Part shown: positions 25,101-36,567 of the stretch, in pieces
How the letters are laid out: the number at the start of each line of letters is the position of its first letter
Position numbering within the stretch: position 1 is the stretch's first letter
Assembly: GCA_028554755.1 (NCBI GenBank)
Contig: JAPTOF010000006.1
Location: forward strand, 12,518,501-12,582,500
DNA from: Cordia subcordata
Taxonomy: Eukaryota > Streptophyta > Magnoliopsida > Boraginales > Cordiaceae
DNA length: 64,000 nucleotides
Direction of reading: 5' to 3'
Made by a program: the position numbers and the translations under genes
Notes under the pieces: generated by a model
Told to the model about the DNA's origin: nothing
The model's database searches: none
Seen by the model: only the letters and a program-made list of their open reading frames with translations

Positions 25101-28100
25101 CTCATTAAATATCAGAGGAGGGAAGTGGGTCTTATGGAGGGAGGGGGAGGGGAAAGGCTAAGGAAATGATAAAATACCTTCCTGTCATGCTGTCCCATGG
25201 ATTGCACCTGCAGATTTTGTAAATAAGATTGCGCAATAACCTTTGTGTCACTATCAGTAACTGCACCAACATCAATTGTCCTTCTTACTAGTGCTAAACA
25301 GCCAACAAGTGCGCCACGCGAGGCCCTCCAATCTGCCTGATATAAATGTACTATCATCTATCTTGATGTAATATGATCCAGACCTCAACTCATATGGTTG
25401 CACAATAAGAAACAACAAAATCATCCAAAAGAGAAAAAATAGAAGCCAGCTCCAGGTTGGGAAACTACCAAAGCTTTGTCTCTCTTTAAATTCAAAGGAA
25501 CTCATACCGACAAGCTTAACAATTGTTTACAAGGCCAACTGAAATCTGGAATAATTCAAAAGCATCTCATGAAACCACCAAAAATATTGTCAGAAACTAA
25601 CAATCATGTGCAAAACAAAATTAATAACTGTTACAACATATACTTGTCCCACATGGAAAAATTTCAAGATTCAAGTCTACCATATAAGGTCTTGGGCCAC
25701 TCCTCTCATCAACCAATTGGTTTTCGTGATAGAACCTTGGTGATTCTTAACAATGACTATTACAAGACCTAGTACATGGTACAGAAAGAAGAATGAATAT
25801 CAAGCAAGTTCTACTAAAGTAATGTGATGGCTGCGGAAGTGCAATGAATAAAACAAAAGAGCTAGAGTGAGAATTTTGACTCCAAAAAGTTCAGATGTCA
25901 GCTAATGAATGTCATTAAACTAAACTCTGTAAGCGTATATAAAAATGTAATGTAGCAATAGTTCTCCAGAAACTATTGCAGAAAACTGGAGGGACAATTG
26001 TCAGACACTAGGGATTCGGAAACTGCACTAATACAACCAAATCTTCTATATCTCAAGCTAGCAGAGGAAAAAGGCCAAACAGAATTACATATATAGCCTC
26101 AATTCTCTATTTATAACCAACTCTTGTCACATAATTACTCACCAATCGTTCTGCGAAGAAGCCTGCCAAGCTATGTATAGCAGTATCCTCTAGAGGCTTT
26201 GATGATAGTTGCATCAGCAATTCCCCAAGGAGGAGGATACCTGAAAGATGATAGGACATATAAAATGTCACATGTCAAGTGCAAAAGGACATCTCGTGAA
26301 GAATATGGCAGGAAAAGGTACAATTAGCACCGATATTCTTAAAGTAACCTCCTGATTCTGAAGAAATGCCTTCGTACTAAGATAGTACTGCATAAATTTC
26401 TGTATTCATAAATACAATAAACAACAAGGTCAAAATTACCATGGCTTTACAACCCTGGCTTGTCCTTACAAATTTATCTACGTATTATCTGTCTCAAAAA
26501 ACGCATTACCTCCACTTAGGATTTTTATTGCTTATATCAATGCTTTGCAGGTCCGAGAGGAAGTGGGTAGGTTTTTCTCCAGAGAAACCAATGTAATGCA
26601 GAAATTTTTGTTAACCATATACAATAAATGACAAGGTTAAAATTACCATGACTTTACAACTCTGGCATGTCATTACATATTTATCTATATTACTGTCTGA
26701 CTAAAAGAAGGCATTAGCTTTGCTTATGCTTTTTACTGATTGTATCAATGCTTTGTAGGTCTGAGGGGAACTCTTCAGCCCTTTGTCCAATGAAATTATG
26801 TTATCAGTTGTTCTCAAGCATCATTCATTCATAAAGATCAGACCTGCTGTTATGCCAAACTCTAACAGTCTATAAGGCCTCACTTGTTCCTATACAGAAA
26901 AGGGGAAGATAAATTTAGTGAACAATCAGTACTCCAAGTGTTGGGTTAAATCTAAGTCTGGAAAAAAGAGGGAGACTAATTCTGAGATTTTGAATTCTCT
27001 TAGACCAGTCCAGTAAATTGGTAAGCATTACATCTTCTGGAAATAAAGAGCACCGTCAAGTGCCTTGAAAATCTAAAGCACAGAGGTTCCCCAAAAAAAA
27101 GCTTTTATCGGAATATAGTGTCCCAGCCTTCTTTCGTTTTTTCACATTTTCCCATTGAAGTAAACTAAAGCTCAAAACTTGCAATTTCAGAGCTGCAGAT
27201 GCCATCAAAATCAGTTGACTAAGTCAGCAATCAATTCTTACAGTTATGCATTTTCTAGAAAAAATATCTAGGTAAAATGTATAAACTAAATATACAAGGC
27301 CAATAAAATATTACACAAAATAACAGCTTGAAGCACAGGAGAGACAAATCTGAACAGGTTGATTAAACAGTTAAATATATAAGATTGTCAAAAGCAAAGC
27401 TGGAAGCTCAGAATTCTAAACATGTTCACCAAACAATTGGACCAAGCTATCACAATTGAGCTGCATTAACTCTTGAATCAGTAAAAACAGGATGAATGGA
27501 TAAAAGGTGCTGTATCAGAACTATAATAAGAAATTACCTCTTGAACGAATAATGTTATCTGTAGTAGTCAAATACATCCCCATCTCCCTAACCTACACAT
27601 AATATAAGAAACAACTGGTCTTTTAAAAGAATACAGTCAACAACGCAACAAGAAACACAAAAAGACAACAACAAAAAGAAGCAATCAACAATCACCAAAG
27701 TGATAAGACAATATTAAAAAAGTCAATAATTCTTACTAGTGCTTCTAAGGTTAACAAATCATTCTTCACGAGAGTGGCAATTGCATTGACCCTTGCTGCC
27801 TGCAATCCATATTTTCATTCAAATAAGTTAACACGGTCTTAGTGATAAAATTGAAATTCACAACTGTAAGGGTGCTTATGGATATAAAGGAAAACCAAAA
27901 GCAAACAAAAAGACGGGAAAAAGAAAACATAAAGGAAAAGGGAGGAACAAAATTTCATTCATTTAATAACAGTTGGAAAATGAATGCAAAGCATTTCGTC
28001 CCTCTTTGTTTTGATGAGAGAATGAGAAGAAAGAAAACGATAACCTCAACAAAATAATTTGCAAATATAACTTTATTTGGGGTCAGTACAGATATGTTTT

Positions 28101-28739
28101 ATGCGCAACAAATGGTAATTTTATTGAAAAGAATGAGGGTAAATTTATTTTTTAATTGTAGTATCCATTTTCCTGCAATTTCAGATAAACAAAAACAAAG
28201 AGAGGGATTTCTTCCCCTCCTCACCATATCTATCAGTCGAAACAGGGGTTAATGAAACAAAATTACTTTTGAATTATATTTCTAGCTCTGCCTATAGTAC
28301 AGTGCTCACTGAACTACAATTTGAAATTGAATTATATTTCTAGCTGTGCTTATAGTACAGTGCTCACTGAACTACAATTCGAAAAAATAATAATAGAAAC
28401 GCTATCATTAGTTATGTGGAAAAAAATGTAATCTTTCTACTGATACAAGTTCATAATAGAAATAAGCAAGCCTAATAAGTTAAACAGTTACTTAACATCA
28501 ACGAAAATTATAAACAAGCTATTATATGATCAATAAACATCAAGTTTGTGAAGGATTTTGTTTATTTTCTGAAATCAATTGAAATAAAGATTGAATTTTT
28601 AATGTAATGCTTCAAATTCATGAATGGAGAAACCAAAAAAGAGCTACTTTGGATTAAGATAGTGAACCTGCTGAGCCGGAGAGGTGGATGAGTCCACGTA
28701 AGTCTCGATGTGCTTCACGAACTGAACTGCATCCGCCAT
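13184..28739 (-). CDS. MMS19: MMS19/MET18, cytosolic iron-sulfur cluster targeting factor (20 exons)
   Basis: HEAT-repeat scaffold of the cytosolic Fe-S assembly (CIA) targeting complex, which delivers clusters to DNA polymerases, helicases and, in Arabidopsis, the demethylase ROS1. Exons by splice signals: 28739-28668, 27799-27737, 27592-27538, 26240-26143, 25336-25178, 25018-24959, 24529-24341, 24139-24086, 23524-23438, 23357-22640, 21463-21090, 20745-20672, 19453-19348, 19017-18128, 17663-17588, 17496-17385, 15571-15495, 14482-14402, 14108-14029, 13214-13184. All joints are GT..AG and in phase: 3456 bp, 1151 aa, the usual family size. Family blocks seen are an N-terminal HIETYVDSS start, GEKDPQCLMLTFH, KGLQWLAMFP, EVCLNKKYHATIRPLYKQRF and the C-terminal DDPKRVVRQEAVKCRQAW. 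The start is the first ATG (28739), with a C-rich leader. The last 31-bp exon (end LAEHRVALF) is my least certain call. Without splicing there, the frame runs on to 13815. Confidence 0.93.
14787..14829. repeat. Short tandem repeat in MMS19 intron
   Basis: Two adjacent copies of a unit of about 21 bp containing ggaatgaacattcttccttc. It lies in the intron between the exons at 14482 and 15495. Each copy carries a small inverted core (GAAtgaacaTTC). Confidence 0.75.
26393..26801. repeat. Tandem duplication of about 205 bp in MMS19 intron
   Basis: Copy 1 (about 26393-26597) and copy 2 (about 26598-26801) align along their length: shared blocks are caaggtcaaaattaccatg / caaggttaaaattaccatg, tttatctacgtattatctgt / tttatctatattactgtct, and tatcaatgctttgcaggtc / tatcaatgctttgtaggtc. 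Divergence is substantial, so the duplication is old. Each copy includes a cryptic plus-strand cag|gt-like site with no bearing on the minus-strand gene. Confidence 0.75.
28270..28385. repeat. Tandem 58-bp duplication in MMS19 first intron
   Basis: Unit tgaattatatttctagct.. ..cagtgctcactgaactacaa at 28270-28327 is repeated at 28328-28385 with about four differences. It lies in intron 1, about 280 bp from the exon 1 donor. Confidence 0.85.
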
Positions 28740-28794
28740 TGGTAGCTCTAGATACAGAGAAAAGGTGTGAGTGTAAGTGTAAGAGTGTGTGTTT

Positions 28795-28813
28795 GGGGGG
28801 GGGGGGGAGGGGG
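28795..28813. repeat. Poly-G/poly-C tract in the MMS19 leader
   Basis: Thirteen G, one A, five G on the plus strand, i.e. a C-run in the presumed MMS19 5' leader or core promoter about 55 bp upstream of the ATG. CT/AC-rich sequence surrounds it (minus-strand cacactcttacacttacact), as in many plant 5' leaders. Its length is likely unstable in assemblies. Confidence 0.7.
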
Positions 28814-29321
28814 TTTGGGGCGAGGGTTTGAAAGTTCTGGTAGGACAATGCAGTGGGAAGTCTGAAGTTGGGAAAGAAACCGCGAATACTTTTTATATAT
28901 ATAATAATAATTTTTATTTGAAAGGAAGTGTATGACAGAATGGCACCCACGGATAGTTTAGATTGGCTTTTTTTTTTTAAGTATTTTTTTATAATTTTTT
29001 AAAAAATTGCTTTATTAAAAACTTAAAGTCAGTTTTCATATAAATTGAATCTGAATTTTTTTCAATTTTTTATTTTTTAAAATTTAAATCAAATATTTAT
29101 CGTAAAAATGCATTTCTTAAGAAAAATAATATTTTTCATAAAAAAATTAATTCACACGTATTTTAAAATGAGTATCCAATCAATTTGTTTCCACCTAGGA
29201 TAATAAGCTTATGAGTTTTGTCTTACTTCACGGGCGAGAAATGAAAGAAGACTTCCACCTTCAAATTTAACTAAGATATAACCTTTTTCTTTTTGGATGT
29301 AAAACAATGTCAAACCAAATT
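28814..29321. other. MMS19 upstream region, AT-rich
   Basis: Presumed promoter of MMS19 on the minus strand. A TATA-like tatataaaaagt occurs on the minus strand around 28887-28900. Beyond it is AT-rich DNA; tagattggct..tatccaatca at about 28960-29180 may be the ends of a decayed MITE. Confidence 0.4.
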
Positions 29322-29752
29322 GAAGGTGTTTTGGTTAAATTTAAACTAATGAAAGTGTTTGTTTTAATTAAAAATGTGTTTTTTTTAAGTGGCTTTAAGT
29401 AGAAAATAAAAAGCTCTCCAACTCCAGCTTTTGCTTTTTATGGCTTTAAGCACTTAAAAAAAAAACAAGTTTGATCAAATCATTTACTATCTTATCCTTA
29501 CTTTTTTATTTTCATTACTAAAATGTCTTTACTCTTTTATCATATACTTACCTTTTTAAATTCTATTTTAATGTCCTTAATAGTTATTTTAACTATATAA
29601 TTTACTTGTCGACCCACTTTAATCGAACATATAAATACTTATTTTTATAACTACAACTTTTATTCAAACGTGTAATTACTTAAAAAAAAAAAAATCACTT
29701 AAAGTCAGAAGTGCTTTAAGTAGTTTTTTTATAAGCCAATCCAAACACCCTC
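29322..29752. mobile_element. MITE-like element, array copy 1 (diverged left end)
   Basis: First of three head-to-tail copies of the same element of about 470 bp. Its left end (gaaggtgttttggtt) is altered relative to the others and lacks about 40 bp; its right end is ccaaacaccctc. Internal blocks such as aaaaagctctccaactccagc and ttatcctta are shared with copies 2 and 3. TTA follows at 29753-29755. Confidence 0.75.
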
Positions 29753-29755
29753 TTA

Positions 29756-30226
29756 GAGGGTGTTTGGTTTGGCTTTTTTTCTGCTCAAACTTACTTAAAA
29801 CCTAATTTAAGCTAATAGAAGTGTTTGTTTTAATTAAAAATGTGCTTTTTTTAAGTAGCTTTAAGTAGAAAATAAAAAGCTCCCCAATCCCAGCTTTTGC
29901 TTTTTATGGCTTTAAGCACGTTGAAAAAAAAGTAAGTTTGACCAAATCATTTACTATCTTATCCTTACCTTTTTATTTTTATTACTAAAATATCTTTTCT
30001 CTTTTATCTTATACTTACCTTTTTAAATTATATTTTAATGTCCTTAATAGTTATTTTAACTATATAACTTACTTTTCATCCCACTTTAATCAAACATGTA
30101 AATACTTATTTTTATAACTATAACTTTTATTCAAACACGTAACTACTTAAAGTTGACAATAAAAAAAACCACTTAAAGCTATAAGTGCTTTAAGTAGCTT
30201 TTTTATAAGCCAATCCAAACACCCTC
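29756..30226. mobile_element. MITE-like element, array copy 2 (471 bp, Tourist/PIF-Harbinger-like ends)
   Basis: Begins GAGGGTGTTTGGTTTGG and ends CCAATCCAAACACCCTC, an inverted-repeat pair. It is bounded by TTA at 29753-29755 and 30227-30229, matching the 3-bp TWA target duplication of PIF/Harbinger elements. The interior is AT-rich with further inverted blocks (TTAAGTAGCTTTAAG near the left end, CTTTAAGTAGCTTTTTTATAAG near the right). It has no coding capacity. Confidence 0.85.
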
Positions 30227-30229
30227 TTA

Positions 30230-30701
30230 GAGGGTGTTTGGTTTGGTTTTTTTTCTGGTCAAACTTACTTAAAGCCTAATTGAAGCTAATAGAAATGTTT
30301 GTTTTAATTAAAAATGTACTTTTTTTAAGTAGCTTTAAATAGAAAATAAAAAGCTCCCCAACCCCAGCTTTTGCTTTTTATGACTTTAAGCACATTGAAA
30401 AAAAAGCAAGTTTGACCAAATCATTTACTATCTTATCCTTACCTTTTTATTTTTATTATTAAAATATCTTTTCTCTTTTATCTTATACTTACCTTTTTAA
30501 ATTATATTTTAATGTCCTTAATAGTTATTTTAACTATATAACTTACTTTTCAGCCCACTTTAATCAAATATGTAAATACTTATTTTTATAACTATAACTT
30601 TTATTTAAACACGTAACTATTTAAAATTGACAATAAAAAAAAGTCACTTAAAGCTAGAAGTACTTTAAGTAACTTTTTTATAAGCCAATCCAAACACCCT
30701 C
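30230..30701. mobile_element. MITE-like element, array copy 3 (472 bp)
   Basis: Same ends and interior as copy 2, with high identity over the full length. Flanked by TTA at 30227-30229 and 30702-30704. It shares the single TTA with copy 2, so the two are directly abutted through one target trinucleotide. Confidence 0.85.
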
Positions 30702-31482
30702 TTAGTCTCTCATTCTAATACTGATACTTTGTCACGATTTCAATCCAGTCACTAGTCTTACCTTCACCATCCCTCCTTGTGGTTAAGGTAACAACTTTCG
30801 GACAAATTCGGTTTATTTTTTGTGATGATCTCAAAACAATTATTTTATATTCTAATTTTGTTTTTTATTTTATTTTTGAACTTTGTTTCTTTTGCTCCCT
30901 CTAGGCTTGATATTGTTTTCCATATAAGCAATATATCAAGTGTCCTGATAAAAATGGTTGTTTAGCCGTTTGAAGGAGATAAATATTAAAATTGATCTCC
31001 AATAGATTCTCTATTAGGGTTTTCTTTTTTAAATTTGGAAACCCTATAGTTTGTTTATGGCTATGTGGATTTTGGAGAAGTTACAAAGTGGCTTCTTATA
31101 TTTGTTAATCTCTTCAATGGTTCCTTTTCTTTTTTTGGGGGGAAAGTCGTGTGAGGTGAAATCTTTAAAATAAGGAATGTTATTAAAGTAAAATTAAAAT
31201 AAAAGTTGCAAAATAAACAATAACTTAAAATAAGATATCTTATTGAAATGAGACTAAAACAAAAATTCTTAAAGAAAAACACCATGCATTTGACTACTTA
31301 CTATATGAAAAGAAAAAAAAAATGAGATTGTTGGAGATGACATAAATTTTTTGTGACATTTCATGTTGTACAAGTCAATTTATTCTTTGCCTTGTTAACC
31401 AAAAAAGTAAAGAAAGGATTGTCAAACGTTTTGAAGTATTTTTCTTAGTTTAGGTATTAATACTTGTAAATGAAACTATGCC

Positions 31483-31590
31483 TTTTTTTTTTTTTTCTTA
31501 ACCCCTACCCTTGTGAGATTTGAACTCAAGACGTCATACCCAAATGAAAGTATGCTTTTCCAATTGCAACTGCTGAAGAATCCAAAGACT
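31483..31590 (-). mobile_element. tRNA-derived SINE-like sequence
   Basis: On the minus strand an A-box-like TTGCAATTGGAAAAGCA is followed, about 40 bp on, by a B-box-like GAGTTCAAATCTC, then CACAAGGGTAGGGG and an A14 tail (T-run 31483-31496). Spacing and order fit a Pol III SINE head with polyA end. The target duplication was not found and the 5' border is approximate. Confidence 0.5.
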
Positions 31591-32185
31591 GCAACAGCTG
31601 GATCAAATACCTTACAAAGCGAAGCTCATCAACGACAAGATGATAGCAGTGCAAATTCTTCTTGAACCTCAAACAACTATTTTGCCCCCCCACCCCCCAA
31701 AAAAAAAAAAACCTCAAACTATTATCGATATAACAGAGGGATTTGGAACTTCTATTCACCAACAATGCAGTTTTTACCAGACTACTGGCTCCGCCCATGT
31801 GTCTTAGATTTTGCGAAAATGGCAGGGAGTGAAAGGCAGAAATAGAGAGATGATTTCTGGTAGGTGTAGATCAACAGGATTTCATTAGCAGATGAAAATC
31901 AAGAGTACAGTAGAAAATTGGGCAGACAAAATAGAGGACAAAGACTCTTGCCTCCAACTTCTAAATGAATACTGCAGCAGCAAACTTTTTCAAACCTATG
32001 AGCAACAATATTATGACATCTAGAAACGGCTAATCCATAGCTCCACAAATGCAAAAGAACGAGTCCAATATCTTGACAAACGTTAGAAGATAAGGAGATA
32101 TTTTCATCTTCAAAAACTGTCTTTAGCCTTCAAGAATCAACTGTTTTATCTGGACTGCAACTCTACTGCTTTAGCCTCGGTATGA

Positions 32186-32485
32186 TCAAGGCTGTAAAAC
32201 AACAGCACTATTTTCATCTCTAATAGCCACAACATTATACCTGCAACATTTTTTATCCTTTAAAGTAGCAACGACAAGATTAACCTTAAAATGACCAGCA
32301 GCTGGTAGCCGGTTAGGAGCATTACTCTCAATATCCACAGTAATTGACTCCTGAGAAGCCACACCAACAACAGATTGGTAACATCGTAAGTAGTTCCCAC
32401 CAATCAGAATAAAAACATCCTCAAGCTGTGTAATTAGTTCACAGAGTCCGACCATTCTTTTGGTTGCCAGGTATCCCACAGGCAA
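32186..32485 (-). other. Coding-like minus-strand stretch of unknown origin
   Basis: An open frame of about 100 codons with balanced composition, unlike the AT-rich noise around it: ...GYLATKRMVGLCELITQLED... to ...KVNLVVATLKDKKCCRYNVVAIRDEN.... The open frame continues upstream of the first Met as far as an AG-like acceptor near 32512, and a possible donor (GCAG|GTATAA) lies at about 32239. A second, shorter coding-like stretch lies at about 31595-31660 (..HCYHLVVDELRFVRYLIQLL..). I recognise no family. It could be an exon pair of an unannotated gene, a captured gene fragment, or chance. Confidence 0.3.
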
Positions 32486-33041
32486 ACAATTGGCAAAATG
32501 AAACTGATCCTAAGGAGTTCCCTAACGGCTAACAGCCAACTAAGCGCTCCTTCGCTATCACATTTTTCATAGCGACAATGACAGAAGACATCAGAAGCTG
32601 ACTCATAACACACACCACTGGACTAGAAGCAGCTCTGAGAAGCATGAAATTTTCCAACTATCAAGAGCATCGGATATTAGGAGAAGCCCACAACTAATCT
32701 CCATCCAAAGTGATTAATTTTTTTTGGTAACTGCATAACCCATATAAAGAATCTATGATTCAGAATAGCAGCACTAGATTCAGGGAAACATATAAGCAGA
32801 AAATTTTATATGCTTTTCAGATTTAAGATTTCAGATAAGTATATAACAAACACAGCATGATTGCTGACTGTGAATCAACCTGATGGAGTGGAAAAATCAA
32901 ATCAACTTATCAGCTCATTGGAATGTACTTCATAGAATTGAAGATACAGGAAGTAATCCTTGACTTCTGAACAGATTCCTACACTAACTTTTAGAATACC
33001 ATGCAAGTATTCATCTACAAGCCATTAACTGCTGGACTTCT

Positions 33042-36000
33042 CTAATCACAAGAAACTTCATCAAGTCGGTCAAGGAATCCTTTTTGAGCAGTCTTTTGTA
33101 GTATAGATGAATTAAAATGAATTCCATGAATAGATGCTGCTTCAAACTTTGTCCAGAGTTCCTTCTTCAAAGTGTTCTCACCTGGTTGCTTTCCCAACCG
33201 GAGATTGCTCTCAGGCTCCTTCAAGAGGGGAGTGCATTCAACCATTTCTGAGGTTTTACAAGTTTCTGTTAGAAGAATAAAAGACAGTTACTTTCAGCCA
33301 ACATCAAGTTCATTACATCTGTGAAAAAAAAAAGGAGAAGAAGATGCACCTTTCTTGCAACTTTTCACTGCCAAAGAACCATTCACTTGAGTAATGTTCT
33401 CATTCATAAAAGATAATTTTGTTTGCTGATTTAGGATCAGAAGATTTCTTGGCAAAGGCCATTCATTGACAGCATCAGTCAATAATCCCTCTTCAGGTGG
33501 CTCCATTAAGACACAAGTTTTGGGAGGCGACACTAACCAGTTGGGTGATTCTTCTACCACCTTCCTTCTATTTCCGTAGTCATGACCTATTCTTATTCCA
33601 ATGAGTTCTGGATACTTCATAGTCAGATGATCTGACAGTTGGCTGCTGGATGATTCAGAATCTTGAAAGCAATTAGAATCTTTAACACCAACAGGAAATG
33701 GTGTTGATTTACGAATTACAAGATTCGTCTTTTGAGGAAGCTCTGATGTGGGTTCAAGCAATACACATGACTTAGGTGGGGATATTTTCAAGCATGGCGT
33801 CATCAAAAGCATGGAGCTGCCCTGTATTGGAACCTTTGCAGGAGACGCAAACTCAGTTTCCAGAGTGTTTTCTGCATTTGTCACACTAGAATCAAAAATC
33901 TTGCTTGAAGTTTGCTTTAGAAAGGCACCTTCAATCAAATCATCTTCCTTCTTTCCCTCTAAATTGAAAAGACATGATGGCTGAACTGTAATAGCAGAAT
34001 TAGTCATTCCAAATACAGATTTAGCAGATTGTTGACAGTTGGACAAAAACGCTTTTGGTCGAGGGAAAGGAGTGAGCAAAAATAGTTGTCTACCACCATC
34101 ATTATCACAGTCAGGACGCCAGGATACAAGGGGTGATGGAGAGACTAGCGAGTCCCACTCAGTTTCTTCTGCAAAGGGTATAAAACTGCATGCGTCTTGA
34201 TTTACGGCTGGGACTACCTTATTTGGGGATGACTGCTCCAAATTGTTCTCAGTCTGTTGCGTAACTTTGACTGCTCTTTGAAATCGTGCAACCCATGGCT
34301 GTTAAAACAGTATAAAAACATATGATTTGAAATTAAGAAAAACTGAATGGTATCAGAGTCACGAGAAAGATATGATAAGCTAAAAGAAATAAATTCAAAA
34401 CTAACCTTTAAAGAAACTTGCATCTCAGATAATACATCTGCAAAAGATTCAATTTCCTTTCTATCCTCCGTGCCCGTCAATTTAAGTGCTTGTACAACAA
34501 GTTCATCAAGCTGCCAAAGAATGCGCTAATCAGTACATGGTATCCACTAATTGAGCATAGCTGACAACTTGGCCAACAAGGTGGAGCTTGATAGATTGAA
34601 TGCCACAATAAGTTTTCCTTTTTCTTCTTGGTGACAACTTTTTAACATGAGGAGAGGGGTTTGATGGTCCACCTCATGCAAGGGGGAGTAAGAAGAAAAG
34701 AACAAATTGGCTGCCAGAGATTTAACGGGTTACTAGTTCAGTATCGTGGCGCACCTTTAGTGCCCTCAAGGAAGGATTATTGACTAATTGTTCAAGTTAA
34801 TATGACTATCCTTACTCTCCAAGGTTTTCCAGCAAAACATTTACCATCTCTGAGTTTAATGAGACATACCAGTAAAGATAAGAAACAAGTTCACCTCCAT
34901 CTATTACCAATTCACCAGTGGTTCACACCATTGTTAGAGAGAAACTAGAGCCTCCATGGGCTAATATGAGAAACTAAAGATGAAAAAATGATTCTAACTC
35001 CTTGACATGAGCAGGACTAAGCTTAAAATTCATTTCCTTCTCCCTATCCAATCCCCAAGTCCCGGTTGCTGCCAATGTTTCTAGATGTTCAGGGTTTATC
35101 TAAACATACGTGTTAATATATGCTACACGACCAGAAAGCAGCATACAACTGGTACAGATTTACAAAGTGAATTAAGTAAAATTATCATCTCTCTCAACAC
35201 AAAACATTGAAGCAAGAGTTGCCTCTAATTTCACATGCACAACTCATACGTCTGGACTCGAATGCTGCAATATGCACCATGAGAGCTCATGATTAGATGA
35301 AATGATGCCGTCATGCTTATTCTTGCTAAATTTAGGCATAAATTTGTTATTCATTTCAAACAAAACTTAAATAATTGCCTGCAAATTTACACTCTCCCAC
35401 TACTGCGTTACCTTTTCATTTTTATTGTCATTTTCTAATCCTAAACTATTAATTTTACCATGGAGAAAAAAGAAACAAATTTACTCCAGAACCTTGACCA
35501 AGACCACTTGAGTATTTGTTAAGAACAAAAACAACACTTTCGCTATTCATTAAAAAATCTAATCAGAAAATAAACTCAAGAGACATTTGCGAATTGCGAA
35601 GACACAACCCAAGAGCAAGAAAAATAAGGATTGTACTTGTTTGGCTTTTTTTCTTTTAGCCTAACAATATTTCCCACATTTCCTTACACATAATCATGAA
35701 TTATCTGAAAAAGAAACATATTTTTCAATAATTAATGACAAGTTAAAACCTAAATGGCTAAATGTATATGCGGATTGTTGAAAATTCCATATCAAATCAT
35801 GAAGTATCGTAATAATATAATAATCCTATATAATTTATAAAAACTTGTCTCATTTTACTAGTGTTTGCTAACAGTAGAAGATCTTTAAACATATTCTTAT
35901 AAACTATAAAGTGTTACTAGAATATTTTTGAACAAATAGCCTTTTGCAGTTCACTCAAAATAATTGTACAAAGAAACCTAGGGTTTGCAACTAATGAGAT

Positions 36001-36280
36001 AATTTAATAGTATTATGAAATAAGGATTTTTTTCGATGTTGACCTGATGAATGAGAGACGAGAGGTCGGAATGGACGAGGAGAAGACGATCGAGAGCGTC
36101 GCCGTCGCTCTCTCGGGGCTGTTCAACGAGATTAAAGGCAGCGGTCGTTTCTTTCTTGGCCGCGGATTTGGTCGGCGGTGGCTTGGCGGCGGCGTTGGAG
36201 ACGTCCCGTAGCGGCTTCCTGGCCGTCGATTTCGACGACATCTTCGATTTGGTGACGTCGATTTTGTAATTCTTGCGCAT
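33042..36280 (-). CDS. Unrecognised plant protein, 504 aa, with D-box and CDK-type sites
   Basis: Four exons with GT..AG borders and consistent phases: 36280-36044, 34510-34406, 34298-33350, 33265-33042 (1515 bp). The start is the first ATG at 36280; an in-frame ATG 13 codons on is an alternative. The N-terminus is basic, with R21-K-P-L-R-D-V-S-N29, a perfect RxxLxxxxN destruction-box pattern. Residues about 65-113 look helical (LDRLLLVHSDLSSLIHQLDE). The middle is acidic and low in structure. Four SPxK motifs (138, 266, 287, 371) match the full CDK consensus; two sit in an internal repeat, SPPK(S/T)CVL(L/M)EP. The C-terminus ends GFLDRLDEVSCD. No transmembrane segment or signal peptide. I do not know the family; a nuclear, cell-cycle-regulated protein is an inference from the motifs. 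Confidence 0.88.
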
Positions 36281-36534
36281 TTTCTCACTGGCTGTGTGCT
36301 CCGGTTTGTTTTGTAAATGGGTGAGTTTTTATTTGAATTTCTCTCTAGGCGGGCTTGTCCTCAACATCTTTTAATTCGCCGCAAAAAATAAAATAAAATT
36401 AAATTAAATTAAATTTTTATTCAGCAAAAGTAAAAATGTGTACTATTATTATTATATTAAAAAAAATTGGATAAACTTTGTGCAGCCAAAAAATTAAAAG
36501 GGAAAAAGGCAAATTTTTCACTAGTAATTTTCAT
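36281..36534. promoter_or_regulatory. Upstream region of the 504-aa protein gene
   Basis: Presumed promoter and leader on the minus strand. GC-richer for the first 80 bp, then AT-rich. A TTTTTTGCGGCGAA stretch resembles an E2F site but does not match the TTTSSCGC consensus, so I do not call one. Confidence 0.35.
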
Positions 36535-36567
36535 GTGTTAATATATCCATTTAGTCTCCAATATTAT

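Larger units (their letters stand above)
30705..33041. other. Intergenic DNA between MMS19 and the 504-aa gene
   Basis: Holds the array border, a SINE-like segment (31483-31590), a C/A-run (31681-31712) and a coding-like minus-strand stretch (32186-32485). The part nearest 33041 should contain the 3' UTR of the downstream minus-strand gene. Confidence 0.5.

Noticed and set aside
36051..36269. Plus-strand open frame opposite exon 1 of the 504-aa gene
   Set aside because: Shadow of a GC-rich exon; the minus-strand frame has the conserved-looking protein and splice sites.
36370..36400. E2F site in the promoter of the 504-aa gene
   Set aside because: GCGGCGAA departs from TTTSSCGC in the core; not good enough to call.
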